Counted from the stretch's first letter, positions 16,411 through 25,518 are shown. The stretch is DNA of 64,000 nucleotides from UBA668 sp041918155 (GCA_041918155.1 JAYRWH010000004.1:1-64000); one strand, 5' to 3'. Numbers and translations: made by a program. The notes: generated from the sequence alone by a model not told the origin.

Positions 16411-17159
16411 GGGCTCAAGGAGCCGGTAAAGCGCAGGATCGCGTCCGTCGTTTCGGAGGTCCGCTGGCCAAGCGCCTGTGGAACTTCCACCTGGAGGGCT
16501 TCGAGCGTCTGCCGCTCGAGGGCCCGGCGATCCTGTGCGCGAATCACGTCAGTTTCCTCGACTCGGCGTTCATGATGCTGCATGCACCGCGCAATATCAG
16601 CTTCGTCGGCAAGGCCGAGTACATGGACTCGTGGAAGACGAAGTACCTCTTCCCGGCGATGGGCATGATCCCGATCGACCGTTCGGGCGGCGACAAGAGC
16701 CAAGCCGCGCTCGACACGGCCGAGCGGGTGCTGCGCAAGGGCGAGCTGTTCGGCATCTTCCCCGAAGGCACGCGCAGCCGCGACGGTTACCTCTACAAGG
16801 GCCGCACCGGTGCGGTGCGCCTCGCGCTCAAGGTCGGCTGCCCGATCTTCCCGGTCGGCGTGGTCGGCACCCGCGAGATCCAGCCGCCCGATGCCAAGGC
16901 ACCCAAGCTGTTCCGAGACTGCAGCATTCGCATCGGCCGCCCGATCAATGTCAAGCGCTACCTCGATCGCGGTGACGACCACCTCGTGCTCCGCCAGGTC
17001 ACCGACGAGCTGATGTTCGAGATCCGCGAGCTCACCGGCCAGGAGTACCGCAACGTGTACGCCGGTTCCGCCGACACCGAGCCCGCCGTCTCGGCCCGCG
17101 TCGGCACGGTGATGGACATGCCCGTCGCCCGCGAGTTGGCGATCGTCGGCGGCCGCTGA
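16407..17159 (+). CDS. plsC: 1-acylglycerol-3-phosphate O-acyltransferase (PlsC family)
   Basis: 250 residues. Transfers an acyl chain to lysophosphatidate or a related lysolipid. The catalytic NHVSFLDS (H-x4-D) is near residue 47, the second motif FPAMGMIPIDRSGG follows, and FPEGTRSRDG with the acceptor-phosphate Glu is near residue 118. VGCPIFPVGVVGT is motif IV. No clear membrane segment is seen beyond hydrophobic patches. One of four PlsC-domain proteins in this window (also 29.8, 32.0 and 61.4 kb), so the exact substrate is uncertain. Confidence 0.88.
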   Translation: MRAQGAGKAQDRVRRFGGPLAKRLWNFHLEGFERLPLEGPAILCANHVSFLDSAFMMLHAPRNISFVGKAEYMDSWKTKYLFPAMGMIPIDRSGGDKSQAALDTAERVLRKGELFGIFPEGTRSRDGYLYKGRTGAVRLALKVGCPIFPVGVVGTREIQPPDAKAPKLFRDCSIRIGRPINVKRYLDRGDDHLVLRQVTDELMFEIRELTGQEYRNVYAGSADTEPAVSARVGTVMDMPVARELAIVGGR

Positions 17160-17228
17160 ACCAGGGGTTCTTCGAGGGAGCGAATTGCCGGGGCTGCCCG
17201 TGAGGGCCGCCCGTAGACTTCACGGCCT

Positions 17229-19217
17229 ATGGCCGAGATCACGATTTCCCTCCCAGACGGTTCGCAGCGCTCCCTCCCCGCGGGTGCGACTGCCACCACT
17301 CTGGCGGAATCGATCGGTAGCCGCCTGGCCAAGGCCGCGGTCGCCGCAGTGGTCGATGGCAACGAGGCCGACCTCGGTAGCGCCCTGCCCGACGGGGCGA
17401 CGGTGGCGATCATCACCGCCGACTCCGACGAAGGCCGTCACGTGCTGCGCCACTCCACGGCCCATGTGCTCGCCCAGGCCGTGATCCGCCTGTTCCCCGG
17501 CGCCAAGTACTCCATCGGCCCGGCGATCACGGACGGCTTCTACTACGACTTCGAATTGCCCGGCGGGCGCACGTTCAACGAGGGCGACCTCGTGTCGATA
17601 GAGGCCGAGATGCGGGCGATCATGAAGGCTGACCAGCCCTTCGTGCGCGCCGAGCTGCCCGCCGCCGAAGCACTGAAGGTGTTCTCGGGCCAGCCGTACA
17701 AGTGCGAGATCATCGAGCGCGTCAGCACCGGCGCGGCCGACAACCATGACCTGGACGAGATGGACACGGGTGAGATCGGCTCGGGCGAGACGATCAGCGT
17801 GTACCGCAACACGTCGGAGTTCGTCGACCTGTGCCGCGGCCCTCACGTGCCGAGCACCAGCAAGCTCGGCCACTTCAAGTTGATGAAGGTGGCCGGAGCG
17901 TACTGGCGCGGCAACGAGAAGGGCCCGATGCTGCAGCGCATCTACGGCACGGCCTGGGAGAGCAAGGCCGCGCTGGAAGAGCACCTGCACCGCCTGGAGG
18001 AGGCCGAGAAGCGCGACCACCGCCGCCTGGCCACCGAGCTCGACCTGCTGAGCTTTCCCAGCGAGCTGGGCGGCGGCCTCGCCGTGTGGCACCCCAAGGG
18101 TGCGATCGTCCGCCGGCTGATGGAGGACTACAGCCGCAAGCGCCACAGCGAGGGCGGCTACCAGTTCGTCTTCACGCCGCACCTCTCCAATTCCCAGCTG
18201 TTCGAGACCTCGGGTCATCTGGGCTTCTACAAGGACGGCATGTACCCGCCGATGGAGATGGACAACGGCACGTACTACATGAAGCCGATGAACTGCCCGA
18301 TGCACTGCCTCATCTTCAAGAGCCGGCAGCGCAGCTACCGCGAGCTGCCCCTGCGGCTGTTCGAGCTGGGCAACGTCTATCGCTACGAGCGCGCCGGCAC
18401 CCTGCACGGCCTCATGCGCATCCGCGGCTTCACCCAGGACGACAGCCATATCTTCTGCACGAAGGAACAGGCGGCCGACGAGATCGCCTCGCTGCTCGAC
18501 TTCGTGATGAGCGTGCTGCGCGCGTTCGGCTTCAACGAGTTCACGGCCAACCTGTCCACGAAGGACCCGAACAAGTACGTCGGCACCGACGACGCGTGGG
18601 ACGACGCGACAGCCGCGCTGCGCGCCGCCCTTGAGAAGTACGGCCTCGCGTACAAGATCAAGGAAGGCGACGCCGCCTTCTACGGACCGAAGATCGACAT
18701 CGACGTACAGGATGCGATCGGCCGTAAGTGGCAGCTCAGCACGATCCAGTACGACTTCAACATGGCCGAGCGCTTCGGGCTCGAGTACGTCGGCGCCGAC
18801 AGCGCCCGCCACCGCCCGATCATGCTGCACCGGGCCCTCTTCGGGTCGGTGGAGCGCTTCTTCGGCGTGCTGCTGGAGCACTACGCCGGGGCCTTCCCTA
18901 CCTGGATGTCGCCGCTTCAGGCACGCGTGTTGCCCGTCGCCACCGCCCACCAGGCCTACGCCGACGAGGTGGTTGCCCGCTTGGCCAAGGAGGGCTTCCG
19001 CGTCGATATCGTCGATGCCAACGACCAGCTCGGCAAGCGCATCCGCACCGCCAAGATGGAGAAGATCCCCTATGTACTCGTCGTCGGTGACGACGACGTG
19101 GCCGCCACTTCGCTCGGTGTCAACCCGCGTGGTGGCGAGGTGGAGCGTGGTGTTGGTCTCGACACGTTCGTGCAGCGGCTGCACGAGGAGATCGACGCTC
19201 AGCTTGCCGAGACCTGA
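17229..19217 (+). CDS. thrS: Threonine-tRNA ligase
   Basis: 662 residues, normal for full-length ThrRS. Residues 1-65 form the TGS domain. The editing domain starts near residue 74 (RHSTAHVLAQAV, the HxxxH motif) and includes CRGPHVPST. The class II core has MNCPMHC with the zinc Cys, motif 2 in VYRYERAGTLHG, and motif 3 near HRALFGSVERFFGV. The C-terminal anticodon-binding domain follows (ARVLPVATAHQAY). A TAGACT box lies nine bases before the ATG. It ends four bases from the convergent CAP-domain gene. Confidence 0.97.
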   Translation: MAEITISLPDGSQRSLPAGATATTLAESIGSRLAKAAVAAVVDGNEADLGSALPDGATVAIITADSDEGRHVLRHSTAHVLAQAVIRLFPGAKYSIGPAITDGFYYDFELPGGRTFNEGDLVSIEAEMRAIMKADQPFVRAELPAAEALKVFSGQPYKCEIIERVSTGAADNHDLDEMDTGEIGSGETISVYRNTSEFVDLCRGPHVPSTSKLGHFKLMKVAGAYWRGNEKGPMLQRIYGTAWESKAALEEHLHRLEEAEKRDHRRLATELDLLSFPSELGGGLAVWHPKGAIVRRLMEDYSRKRHSEGGYQFVFTPHLSNSQLFETSGHLGFYKDGMYPPMEMDNGTYYMKPMNCPMHCLIFKSRQRSYRELPLRLFELGNVYRYERAGTLHGLMRIRGFTQDDSHIFCTKEQAADEIASLLDFVMSVLRAFGFNEFTANLSTKDPNKYVGTDDAWDDATAALRAALEKYGLAYKIKEGDAAFYGPKIDIDVQDAIGRKWQLSTIQYDFNMAERFGLEYVGADSARHRPIMLHRALFGSVERFFGVLLEHYAGAFPTWMSPLQARVLPVATAHQAYADEVVARLAKEGFRVDIVDANDQLGKRIRTAKMEKIPYVLVVGDDDVAATSLGVNPRGGEVERGVGLDTFVQRLHEEIDAQLAET

Positions 19218-19221
19218 GCTG

Positions 19222-19914
19222 TTACGGACAGACGTTGCCCACGCCGTAGACGACCCATGAGCCGTCGGCCTTCGTGCGCGTGACGAAGCCGAGCCCGATC
19301 GTGGTGAAACTCGGATGGGTCAGCACCCTGTAGTGCGGCGCCGAGTTGAACCAGTTCGAGATGATCCGCCCGGGCGCCGCATCCGCGCCGCCGGGCGCCG
19401 AGCTGCTGACGTATCCGACCACTTGCCCACCGGTGCCGCCGCAGGGCAGCCCGCTGTGGCTCAGCGCGCCGGCCTCGGCCAGGTGCCGCGCCCAAGAACA
19501 TGCTGCGGCGTTGCTGCCGGCCGAGAGTGGGCCGACACCTGCCGCGGCCCGCACGCTGTTGATCCCCGAGATCGAGTACGAGGAGCAGTCGCTGTAGGTG
19601 CCCCTCGGCGGTGGCTGCGTAGTCGCGGTGGTCGTCCGGGGTGTGACCGGGGGCGCCGCCACGGTGGTGGTCGCGGCGACCGTCGTCGCGATCGTCGTGA
19701 CCGGTGCGGTCGTGGCGGTGGTGGACGACGACTCAGTGGTGGCCGGGTCGGTGGTCGTGGGCGATGTCGTTGGCGCGGCGAGCGGTGCGGTCGTTGCCGA
19801 CGTCGCCTCGTCAAACCCGCCGAACGCCCAAACGGCGCCGGTGGCGAGGGCCGCGGCACCGATCAACGAGGTCGTGATGATGAAGGCGAGGGTGGTCCTC
19901 GATCGGATGGGCAT
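19222..19914 (-). CDS. Membrane-anchored CAP/SCP-domain protein
   Basis: 230 residues. An N-terminal membrane segment (about 8-30) is followed by a Thr/Ala/Pro-rich linker of about 65 residues, which probably spans the wall and may be glycosylated. The C-terminal CAP domain shows NSVRAAAGVGPL, CSWARHLAEAGALSHSG, NWFNSAPHYRVLTHPSF and TIGLGFV, matching the family's helix and His positions. The function of bacterial CAP domains is poorly known. TACAAT at 19965-19970 on this strand is a good -10 box. Convergent with thrS. Confidence 0.88.
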   Translation of the reverse strand: MPIRSRTTLAFIITTSLIGAAALATGAVWAFGGFDEATSATTAPLAAPTTSPTTTDPATTESSSTTATTAPVTTIATTVAATTTVAAPPVTPRTTTATTQPPPRGTYSDCSSYSISGINSVRAAAGVGPLSAGSNAAACSWARHLAEAGALSHSGLPCGGTGGQVVGYVSSSAPGGADAAPGRIISNWFNSAPHYRVLTHPSFTTIGLGFVTRTKADGSWVVYGVGNVCP

Positions 19915-19964
19915 GATGGGCCTTGGTCCTGTCGTTGCCTACGGAACTCGCAGCCGGAGGACTG

Positions 19965-19970
19965 ATTGTA
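19965..19970 (-). promoter_or_regulatory. -10 box for the CAP-domain gene
   Basis: TACAAT read on the minus strand, about 50 bases before the start at 19914. No clear -35 is seen. Confidence 0.4.
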
Positions 19971-20024
19971 TCCTCGCCGCGCCGAGGGGGGAATCCTCCC
20001 GCGGCGAGTCGGCGGGCCGGGGCG

Positions 20025-20030
20025 GTAGGT
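20025..20030 (+). promoter_or_regulatory. -10 box of a leaderless promoter
   Basis: TAGGTT ends seven bases before the GTG at 20038, with no ribosome site between. Confidence 0.45.
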
Positions 20031-20037
20031 TCGCAGG

Positions 20038-20541
20038 GTGACCCTCGATCGAATCTGGAACGGCTGGCGCTCGCAGTACGTCAACGAGTCCGGCTCTCGC
20101 CAGCCGCACGAGGAGGGCAGCGTGTTCTCGCGCATCCTCGCATCGGGATTGCCCGACGAGGAGACGAACATCGTCCACCGCGGTGCGCTCGTGTTCGCGA
20201 TCCTCAACGCCTTCCCGTATACGTCGGGCCACTTGATGGTGTTGCCGTACCGCGAGATCAGTTCGCTGGAAGAACTCACCACCGATGAAGTCGCCGAACT
20301 GTGGGCCACTGTCACCGCCGGCGTGCGCGCCGTGAAGGCGGCTTACTCACCGGGCGGGGTGAACGTGGGCATCAACCTCGGCCTGGCGGCCGGGGGCAGC
20401 ATCAGTGAGCACCTTCACGTGCACGTAGTGCCGCGCTGGAGTGGCGACGGCAACTTCATGACCGCAGTCGCCGAGGCGCGCACATTGCCCGAGCCCCTGT
20501 CGCAGTCCGCGGCGAAGTTGCGCGCGGCCTGGCCGCAATGA
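20038..20541 (+). CDS. HIT-family nucleotide hydrolase/phosphorylase
   Basis: 167 residues. The histidine triad EHLHVHVVPRW near residue 122 is the nucleotidyl-transfer active site. FAILNAFPYTSGHLMVLPYR and NVGINLGLAAGGSISEH are the flanking family motifs. Actinobacterial homologues act as diadenosine tetraphosphate phosphorylases or hydrolases. The start is GTG 20038. The stop overlaps the following GNAT gene as ATGA, so the two are coupled. Confidence 0.9.
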   Translation: MTLDRIWNGWRSQYVNESGSRQPHEEGSVFSRILASGLPDEETNIVHRGALVFAILNAFPYTSGHLMVLPYREISSLEELTTDEVAELWATVTAGVRAVKAAYSPGGVNVGINLGLAAGGSISEHLHVHVVPRWSGDGNFMTAVAEARTLPEPLSQSAAKLRAAWPQ

Positions 20542-21038
20542 CGGCGCCGGCCGGGGTGGCGGTGCGCCTCGTTGAGCCCGGCGACGATCTGGTGGCTGCC
20601 GGTGAGATCGTGCGCAGGGCGTACTTCGCGCTGCCCGGCTATCCCCGCGACCCCGAGTACGACGTGGAGATCGGCGACGTCACCGCTCGCGTGGTCGACG
20701 ACGATGTCGCGCTCGCCGTCCTCGACGGTCGCGTCGTCGGGTGCCTCACCTATGTCGGCCCGACCAGCCCGCACCACGAGTTCGACGACGCCGAGGCGGC
20801 GAGTTTCCGCTTCTTCGGTGTCGATCCGTCCGTGCAGGGCGCGGGCGTGGGCGAGGCGATGGTCGATTGGTGTGTCGCCAGGGCGCGAAAGCAGGGGTGG
20901 GCGCGGCTGCGCATCCACACACTGGACTCGATGCCCGCGGCCCAGCGGCTCTACCAGCGCAAGGGTTTCGTACACGATCCGGCGCACGATCAGGACTGGG
21001 ACGGCATCCTCGGCATCGCCTTCGTGATGCATCTCTGA
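20538..21038 (+). CDS. GNAT-family N-acetyltransferase
   Basis: 166 residues. The acetyl-CoA pyrophosphate loop is in FGVDPSVQGAGVGEAMVDW near residue 98 (V-x-x-x-x-Q-G-x-G-V-G). LDSMPAAQRLYQRKGFV is motif B. The N-terminal half (VRLVEPGDDLVAAGEIVRRA) fits a protein or small-molecule acetyltransferase. The target is unknown. ATG 20538 overlaps the HIT gene stop. Confidence 0.88.
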   Translation: MTAPAGVAVRLVEPGDDLVAAGEIVRRAYFALPGYPRDPEYDVEIGDVTARVVDDDVALAVLDGRVVGCLTYVGPTSPHHEFDDAEAASFRFFGVDPSVQGAGVGEAMVDWCVARARKQGWARLRIHTLDSMPAAQRLYQRKGFVHDPAHDQDWDGILGIAFVMHL

Positions 21039-21055
21039 GGTGGGAGACTGACCCG

Positions 21056-22033
21056 ATGCGTGCTGTCGTCCTGCGTTCCCATGGTGGCCCCGAGGTGCTC
21101 ACGATCGAGGAGGTGGCCGATCCGGTCGCGGGCCCCGAAGAAGTCGTCGTTCGCATCGCCGCGACGGCACTCAACCGCGCTGATCTGCTGCAGCGATTGG
21201 GCGCCTACCCCGACCCGCGTGGCCTTACGCTGGAGATCCCCGGGCTCGAGTTTGCCGGCATCGTGGAGTCAGTCGGCACCCGGGTACGGATGTGGCGGCC
21301 GGGCGACCGCGTGATGGGCATCGAGGCCGGCGGCGCTTACGCAGAGCGGATCGCCGCCCACGAGCGCCAACTGCTCGCTGTGCCGGAGGGGCTCGACCTC
21401 GCCGACGCGGCCGCGATCCCCGAGGTGTTCCTGACCGCGTGGGATGCGCTGGTGGTGCAGGGTGGCCTGACGAGTGGCCGTTGGGCGCTCGTGCACGCAG
21501 GGGCCAGCGGCGTTGGCACCGCGGCGATCTTGATCGTGAAGGCCATCGGTGGGCGAGTAGCCGTCACCTGTTCGGCCGGCAAGGCGGCGTTGTGTCGCGA
21601 ACTCGGCGCCGATGTCGTACTCGAGCGTTCACCACACGACTGGCTGGCCGACGCCCGCGCCGCGGTGCCCGGCGGCTTCGACGTCGTGCTTGACGTGATC
21701 GGTGGTGAGGAGGTCGACCGCAACCTGCAGGGCATCGCCACCAAGGGCACGATCGTGCAGGTCGGCCTGATGGGCGGCGGGCGCACGCCGGTGAACGTCG
21801 GCCTGCTGCTCGCCAAGCGCGCCCACTGGATCGGCACCACGCTGCGCACCCGCCCGATCGAGGAGAAGGTCGCGCTCACGAGGCGCTTCGCCACGGAGAT
21901 GCTGCCCCTGTTCGACGATGGTCGCCTGCGCCCGGTGATCGACCGCCGTTACCCGCTGGCCGAGATCGCCGATGCCCACCGCTTGATGGAGTCGAACGCG
22001 AACGCGGGGAAGATCGTCGTCACGATGCCCTGA
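21056..22033 (+). CDS. NAD(P)H:quinone oxidoreductase-like MDR protein
   Basis: 325 residues of the zinc-free medium-chain dehydrogenase/reductase type. GroES-like N-terminal domain (MRAVVLRSHGGPEVL, RADLLQRLGAYPDP), then the Rossmann domain with LVHAGASGVGTAAILIVKAIG near residue 147 and VTCSAGKAALCRELGAD. No catalytic zinc Cys set is visible. Close to PIG3/quinone oxidoreductases. Its TGA adjoins the convergent molybdoenzyme stop directly; the two share the palindrome TGATCA. Confidence 0.9.
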   Translation: MRAVVLRSHGGPEVLTIEEVADPVAGPEEVVVRIAATALNRADLLQRLGAYPDPRGLTLEIPGLEFAGIVESVGTRVRMWRPGDRVMGIEAGGAYAERIAAHERQLLAVPEGLDLADAAAIPEVFLTAWDALVVQGGLTSGRWALVHAGASGVGTAAILIVKAIGGRVAVTCSAGKAALCRELGADVVLERSPHDWLADARAAVPGGFDVVLDVIGGEEVDRNLQGIATKGTIVQVGLMGGGRTPVNVGLLLAKRAHWIGTTLRTRPIEEKVALTRRFATEMLPLFDDGRLRPVIDRRYPLAEIADAHRLMESNANAGKIVVTMP

Positions 22034-23569
22034 TCACTCGACCTTCACGCGGATCGTGTGATGCCCGGTCGCGCCATCGGGTGGCGGGGAGGAGACCACT
22101 TCGGTCTGGGTCATGTCGGTCTTGTCGGTCGCCCGTACCTCGATGCGGTGGTCGCCGGGCGTCGCTTCCCACTCGACGAGCCACTGCCGCCAGGCATCAT
22201 CGGTGATGTCGGTGCCGAGGCGGGCCTCGATCCAGTCACCCTCGTCGATGCGCACTTCCACGCGCTTGATGCCACGGTGTTGGGCCCACGCCACACCCGC
22301 GATCGCCTGCCTGCCCGCCGCGAGCGTGGATCCTCCGCGGGGGACATCGATGCGTGACTGGGTCTTGATCGGCGCGTCCTGTGCCCAACCGAGGGGCACC
22401 CAGTAGCCCTGCTCGCGCCATGTGGTGAGTCGGATCTCCGACAACCATTTGGTGGCGCTCACATAGCCGTAGAGGCCGGGGACCACGAGACGGGCAGGGA
22501 AGCCGTGTTCGAGGGGCAGCGTGTCGCCATTCATGCCCAGCACCACCATCGCATCGCGGCCATCGAGTGCGGCTGAGACGGGAAAGCCACACGTCCAGCC
22601 ATCGAGGCTGGTGCTGAACACCTGCTCTGCGTCGGCGTGCACTCCGGCCTCAGCGAGCAGGTCGCTCAGCATCACGCCGCGCCACTTGCCGTTGCCCACG
22701 TACTTGCCGCCCACCTCGTTGGACACACAGCACAGGGTGATCAGACGCTCCTGCTGCTCCATCGCCAGTAGGTCGGCGTAGGAGTAGCTGATCTCCTGGT
22801 CGACCATGCCCTTGATGGTGACCTTCCAGCGATCGACGTCCACGTTCGGGAAGGACAGGGCAGTGTCGATGCGGTAGAAGTCGCCGACCGGAGTGATGAA
22901 CGGCGTCGAGTCGTACAACTGGGCGCCGGTGGGCACATCGACTCCGGGGCCACCCAACTCGGGCAGTGGGCGGCTGGCGTCGCGCCGCAGCGAAGCAACC
23001 CGCCGCCGCTCGAGGCCGACGCCGATCCCGCCGGTAGCCATTGCCACGGCAGCGGTGGTGCCACTGGCGACGAGGAAGCGGCGGCGGTCCCAGCCGAGCG
23101 GTACGAGCGATTCGTGGGGGGTGTCGAGCGGGCCGTCGTGTGCAGGTTGGCGGAGCAGGCGAACCATGACGACGGCGCCCACCACTGCGCCGAGCAGGCT
23201 CGGCACCATCGCTCCTGCCGACGTGCCCGGTCGCGCGACGGAAGCCATCGCGCCCACGATTCCGAATGCCACGATGCCGGCCGCGGCGTTGTACGGGCGG
23301 CGGGCGCAGGCCGCGCCCAGCGCCAGCGCGCACAACCCGATCACGGTGTAGGTGCCGATGCGCAGCACCAGCTTGTCGTTGGTGCCGAACTCGCGGATCG
23401 CCCATTCGCGCAGCCCGAGGGGGGTGTGGTCGATGACGGTGCTGCCGACGGCGTCGATCGGCGACACCAACTCGGTGATACCAGCGATGAAGATGCTGAC
23501 CGCGATGGCGAGCGCGCCGGCGAGCAAGCCCGCCAGTGCGGCGTACGCTCGGTTGGGTCCAGGCTTCAT
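22034..23569 (-). CDS. Membrane-anchored sulfite-oxidase-family molybdopterin oxidoreductase
   Basis: 511 residues. The N-terminal 140 residues contain about four membrane segments. A further hydrophobic stretch preceded by DRRRFLVASG, a twin-Arg-like motif, lies near residue 165. The catalytic domain faces outside: FNP-type start DFYRIDTALSFPNVD, the Moco Cys in ITLCCVSNEVGG near residue 280, and a C-terminal dimerisation-type beta domain (GVAWAQHRGIKRVEVRIDEG). Presence of that domain argues for a sulfite-oxidase-like enzyme rather than MsrP proper. Electron partner and substrate unknown. The ATG overlaps the histidine kinase stop (ATGA), making it the third gene of a regulator-kinase-enzyme operon. 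Confidence 0.9.
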   Translation of the reverse strand: MKPGPNRAYAALAGLLAGALAIAVSIFIAGITELVSPIDAVGSTVIDHTPLGLREWAIREFGTNDKLVLRIGTYTVIGLCALALGAACARRPYNAAAGIVAFGIVGAMASVARPGTSAGAMVPSLLGAVVGAVVMVRLLRQPAHDGPLDTPHESLVPLGWDRRRFLVASGTTAAVAMATGGIGVGLERRRVASLRRDASRPLPELGGPGVDVPTGAQLYDSTPFITPVGDFYRIDTALSFPNVDVDRWKVTIKGMVDQEISYSYADLLAMEQQERLITLCCVSNEVGGKYVGNGKWRGVMLSDLLAEAGVHADAEQVFSTSLDGWTCGFPVSAALDGRDAMVVLGMNGDTLPLEHGFPARLVVPGLYGYVSATKWLSEIRLTTWREQGYWVPLGWAQDAPIKTQSRIDVPRGGSTLAAGRQAIAGVAWAQHRGIKRVEVRIDEGDWIEARLGTDITDDAWRQWLVEWEATPGDHRIEVRATDKTDMTQTEVVSSPPPDGATGHHTIRVKVE

Positions 23570-24768
23570 GAGTGCTCCTTCTCGGGGAACCAGAGGTGTA
23601 CGACGCCGCCGGGGCCGTCGCCCAGCCAGGCCCTGCCACCGTGTTGCGCGGCGAGTGCTCGGGTGATCGCGAGCCCGAGCCCGGCGTGGCCCCCGCCGTG
23701 AGCGCGAGCCGGGTCGGCCCGCGTGAACGGTTCGAACGCACGATCGCGGAACTCGGGGGGGAAGCCGAGTCCTTGGTCGGTGACCGTGAGAAGGACTCCG
23801 CCGTCGCTGCTGGCCACATGAACGGTGATGGTGCCCTCCGGTGGCGAGTGGCGGATGGCGTTGTCCAACAGGTTGCGTACGGCACGGCGGACATCGAGAG
23901 TGGCAGCCGTCAAGGTGCCCTCATCGAGCGCCACCAACTCCAACCGAACGGCACGGCGGTTGGCGATCGGTGCCAGGGCCTCGATGGCCTCATGGGCGAT
24001 CTCGGCGGCAGAGACCTGCTCGCCGGACATCGGGCTGTGTCCAGCTTCCAGGCGGGCGAACTCGATCAGCTGGTCGAGCAGGGCCTCGACGTTCGCGAGT
24101 TCGGCCGCGATCACGCCGAGCGAGCGTTGCGGGTCGGGAGCGATGCCGTCCTGCAGGCTCTCCACCGTCGCGCGCACGGCCGCGAGGGGAGTGCGCAGAT
24201 CGTGGCCGATGCTGCGGAACAGCATCTGGCGCGCGCCGGCGAGTTGCTCGCGTTCGTCAGCAGCCTGATGCAACGTGTGCACCATCGAGTCGACGGCGTG
24301 CGCAGCACGGCCGACCTCGTCGCGGCGCTCGATGCCCGTGCGGGCGGTGAGGTCACCGGCGGCGACTCGCTCGGCGACCTGGCCAAGTCGGGCAATGTCT
24401 CTGGCCAGCGGCCGCGTGAGTTGGGAACCGACGACGAGCGCGATGCCGCACGACAGTGCCAGCACCACGAGGAACAGGCGGTAGTCGTGCGACGAGAGGA
24501 ACATTGCGTTCGAGGCGGCCGACGAAGTGACGGCGCCGAGCGCCAGCGAGCACAGACCGACCACGAGGGCGGCGCCGGCAACGCTCGCGCGACTCGACAC
24601 CCAACGACGCAGCACCGGCACCAGCGCGGCGGTCACCACCGCCGGGGCGGCGAGGATCGCCAGCAGGTGCATCTGCTCGCGGGTCGATGGAGGCGTCAGC
24701 AGCACCTGCGCCAGTGCTGCCGCGCCAGCGACCAGGGCAACGAGCCAGAGGGCGAGCCTGCGGTTCAT
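23566..24768 (-). CDS. Sensor histidine kinase
   Basis: 400 residues. Four N-terminal membrane segments within residues 1-125, with only short external loops, so sensing is probably within the membrane. A HAMP-like linker follows (SQLTRPLARDIARLGQVAERVAAGDL). The phosphoacceptor is in SIGHDLRTPL. The ATPase domain has NLLDNAIRHSP (N box), DQGLGFPPEF (G1) and GGGHAGLGLAITRALA (G2). The ATG at 24768 overlaps the response regulator stop (ATGA), and its own stop overlaps the molybdoenzyme start. Confidence 0.93.
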   Translation of the reverse strand: MNRRLALWLVALVAGAAALAQVLLTPPSTREQMHLLAILAAPAVVTAALVPVLRRWVSSRASVAGAALVVGLCSLALGAVTSSAASNAMFLSSHDYRLFLVVLALSCGIALVVGSQLTRPLARDIARLGQVAERVAAGDLTARTGIERRDEVGRAAHAVDSMVHTLHQAADEREQLAGARQMLFRSIGHDLRTPLAAVRATVESLQDGIAPDPQRSLGVIAAELANVEALLDQLIEFARLEAGHSPMSGEQVSAAEIAHEAIEALAPIANRRAVRLELVALDEGTLTAATLDVRRAVRNLLDNAIRHSPPEGTITVHVASSDGGVLLTVTDQGLGFPPEFRDRAFEPFTRADPARAHGGGHAGLGLAITRALAAQHGGRAWLGDGPGGVVHLWFPEKEHS

Positions 24769-25448
24769 GGCTCGAACCTGTAACCGACGCCGAACACGGT
24801 GGTGATCCATCGCGGCTGGTCGGGGTTGAGCTCGATCTTGTTGCGTAGCCTACGCACGTGCACGGTCACGGTCGCCGGGTCCTGGTACTCGGGTGCCGAG
24901 TCCCACACCTGGTGCAAGAGCTGGGATCGCGAGAACACCTGCCGGGGCGAGCGGGCGAGGAACGCCAGGAGATCGAACTCCTTGGCGGTCAGCGGTGTGA
25001 CGCTGCCGGCGACTACCACCTCGCGGGCCCGTACGTCGATCGATAGACCCTCGTAGACCAGCACTTCGGGCGTTGTCGACCCGACCTGGGCGCGGCGCAG
25101 GACGGTGCGGACGCGGGCGACGAGTTCGCGCGGTGAGAACGGTTTGGTGACATAGTCGTCGGCGCCGAGCTCGAGCCCGAGTACCCGGTCGGGCTCCTCC
25201 GCCCTGGCGGTGAGCAGGATCACAGGGGGTCGATCGGCCGGTGCCGACCGGAGGTATTCGAGGCCCGAGCAACCCGGGAGCATGATGTCGAGCACAACCA
25301 GGTCGGGGCGGAACTCGGCGATCACTTCTTGTACGGCATCGCCGCGGTCGAGTACGCGCACCTCGTAACCGTCTCGGGCGAGATACTGCGCGACGATTTC
25401 GCGAACCGTTGGTTCGTCGTCGACGACCAGGATTCTCGCGGGTGCCAT
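24765..25448 (-). CDS. OmpR/PhoB-family response regulator
   Basis: 227 residues. Receiver domain with acidic pocket VVDDEPTV, phosphoacceptor Asp in LVVLDIMLPG near residue 52, Thr in LLTARAE and Lys in VTKPFSPRE. The C-terminal winged helix (LTAKEFDLLAFLARSP; VTVHVRRLRNKIE) binds DNA, in this family usually as a tandem dimer on direct repeats with an 11-base period. Such a repeat lies upstream at 25501-25518. A TTCACA-17-TATCGT promoter on this strand ends eight bases before the ATG. Confidence 0.94.
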   Translation of the reverse strand: MAPARILVVDDEPTVREIVAQYLARDGYEVRVLDRGDAVQEVIAEFRPDLVVLDIMLPGCSGLEYLRSAPADRPPVILLTARAEEPDRVLGLELGADDYVTKPFSPRELVARVRTVLRRAQVGSTTPEVLVYEGLSIDVRAREVVVAGSVTPLTAKEFDLLAFLARSPRQVFSRSQLLHQVWDSAPEYQDPATVTVHVRRLRNKIELNPDQPRWITTVFGVGYRFEP

Positions 25449-25456
25449 GGGTGCCC

Positions 25457-25485
25457 ACGATAGAGAGCCCGATCCGGCCTGTGAA
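25457..25485 (-). promoter_or_regulatory. Promoter of the regulator-kinase-molybdoenzyme operon
   Basis: On the minus strand TTCACA (25485-25480) and TATCGT (25462-25457) are separated by 17 bases. This is five of six to the -35 and four of six to the -10 consensus. The predicted start is within a few bases of the ATG, so the mRNA is nearly leaderless. Confidence 0.6.
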
Positions 25486-25500
25486 CCGCGACCACGCAGA

Positions 25501-25518
25501 GTTTCGTAGATGTTTCGT
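25501..25518. promoter_or_regulatory. GTTTCGT direct repeat, candidate response-regulator site
   Basis: GTTTCGT occurs at 25501-25507 and again at 25512-25518, an 11-base period matching OmpR/PhoB-type sites. It lies 16 bases upstream of the operon -35 and is also correctly placed to act on the divergent lipoprotein gene. Confidence 0.55.

Noticed and set aside
17160..17228. T-box riboswitch before thrS
   Set aside because: Only 69 bases separate the genes, with no specifier stem or antiterminator sequence.
22034..23569. Calling the molybdoenzyme MsrP
   Set aside because: It has fused membrane segments and a sulfite-oxidase-type C-terminal dimerisation domain that MsrP lacks, and no separate MsrQ gene follows.
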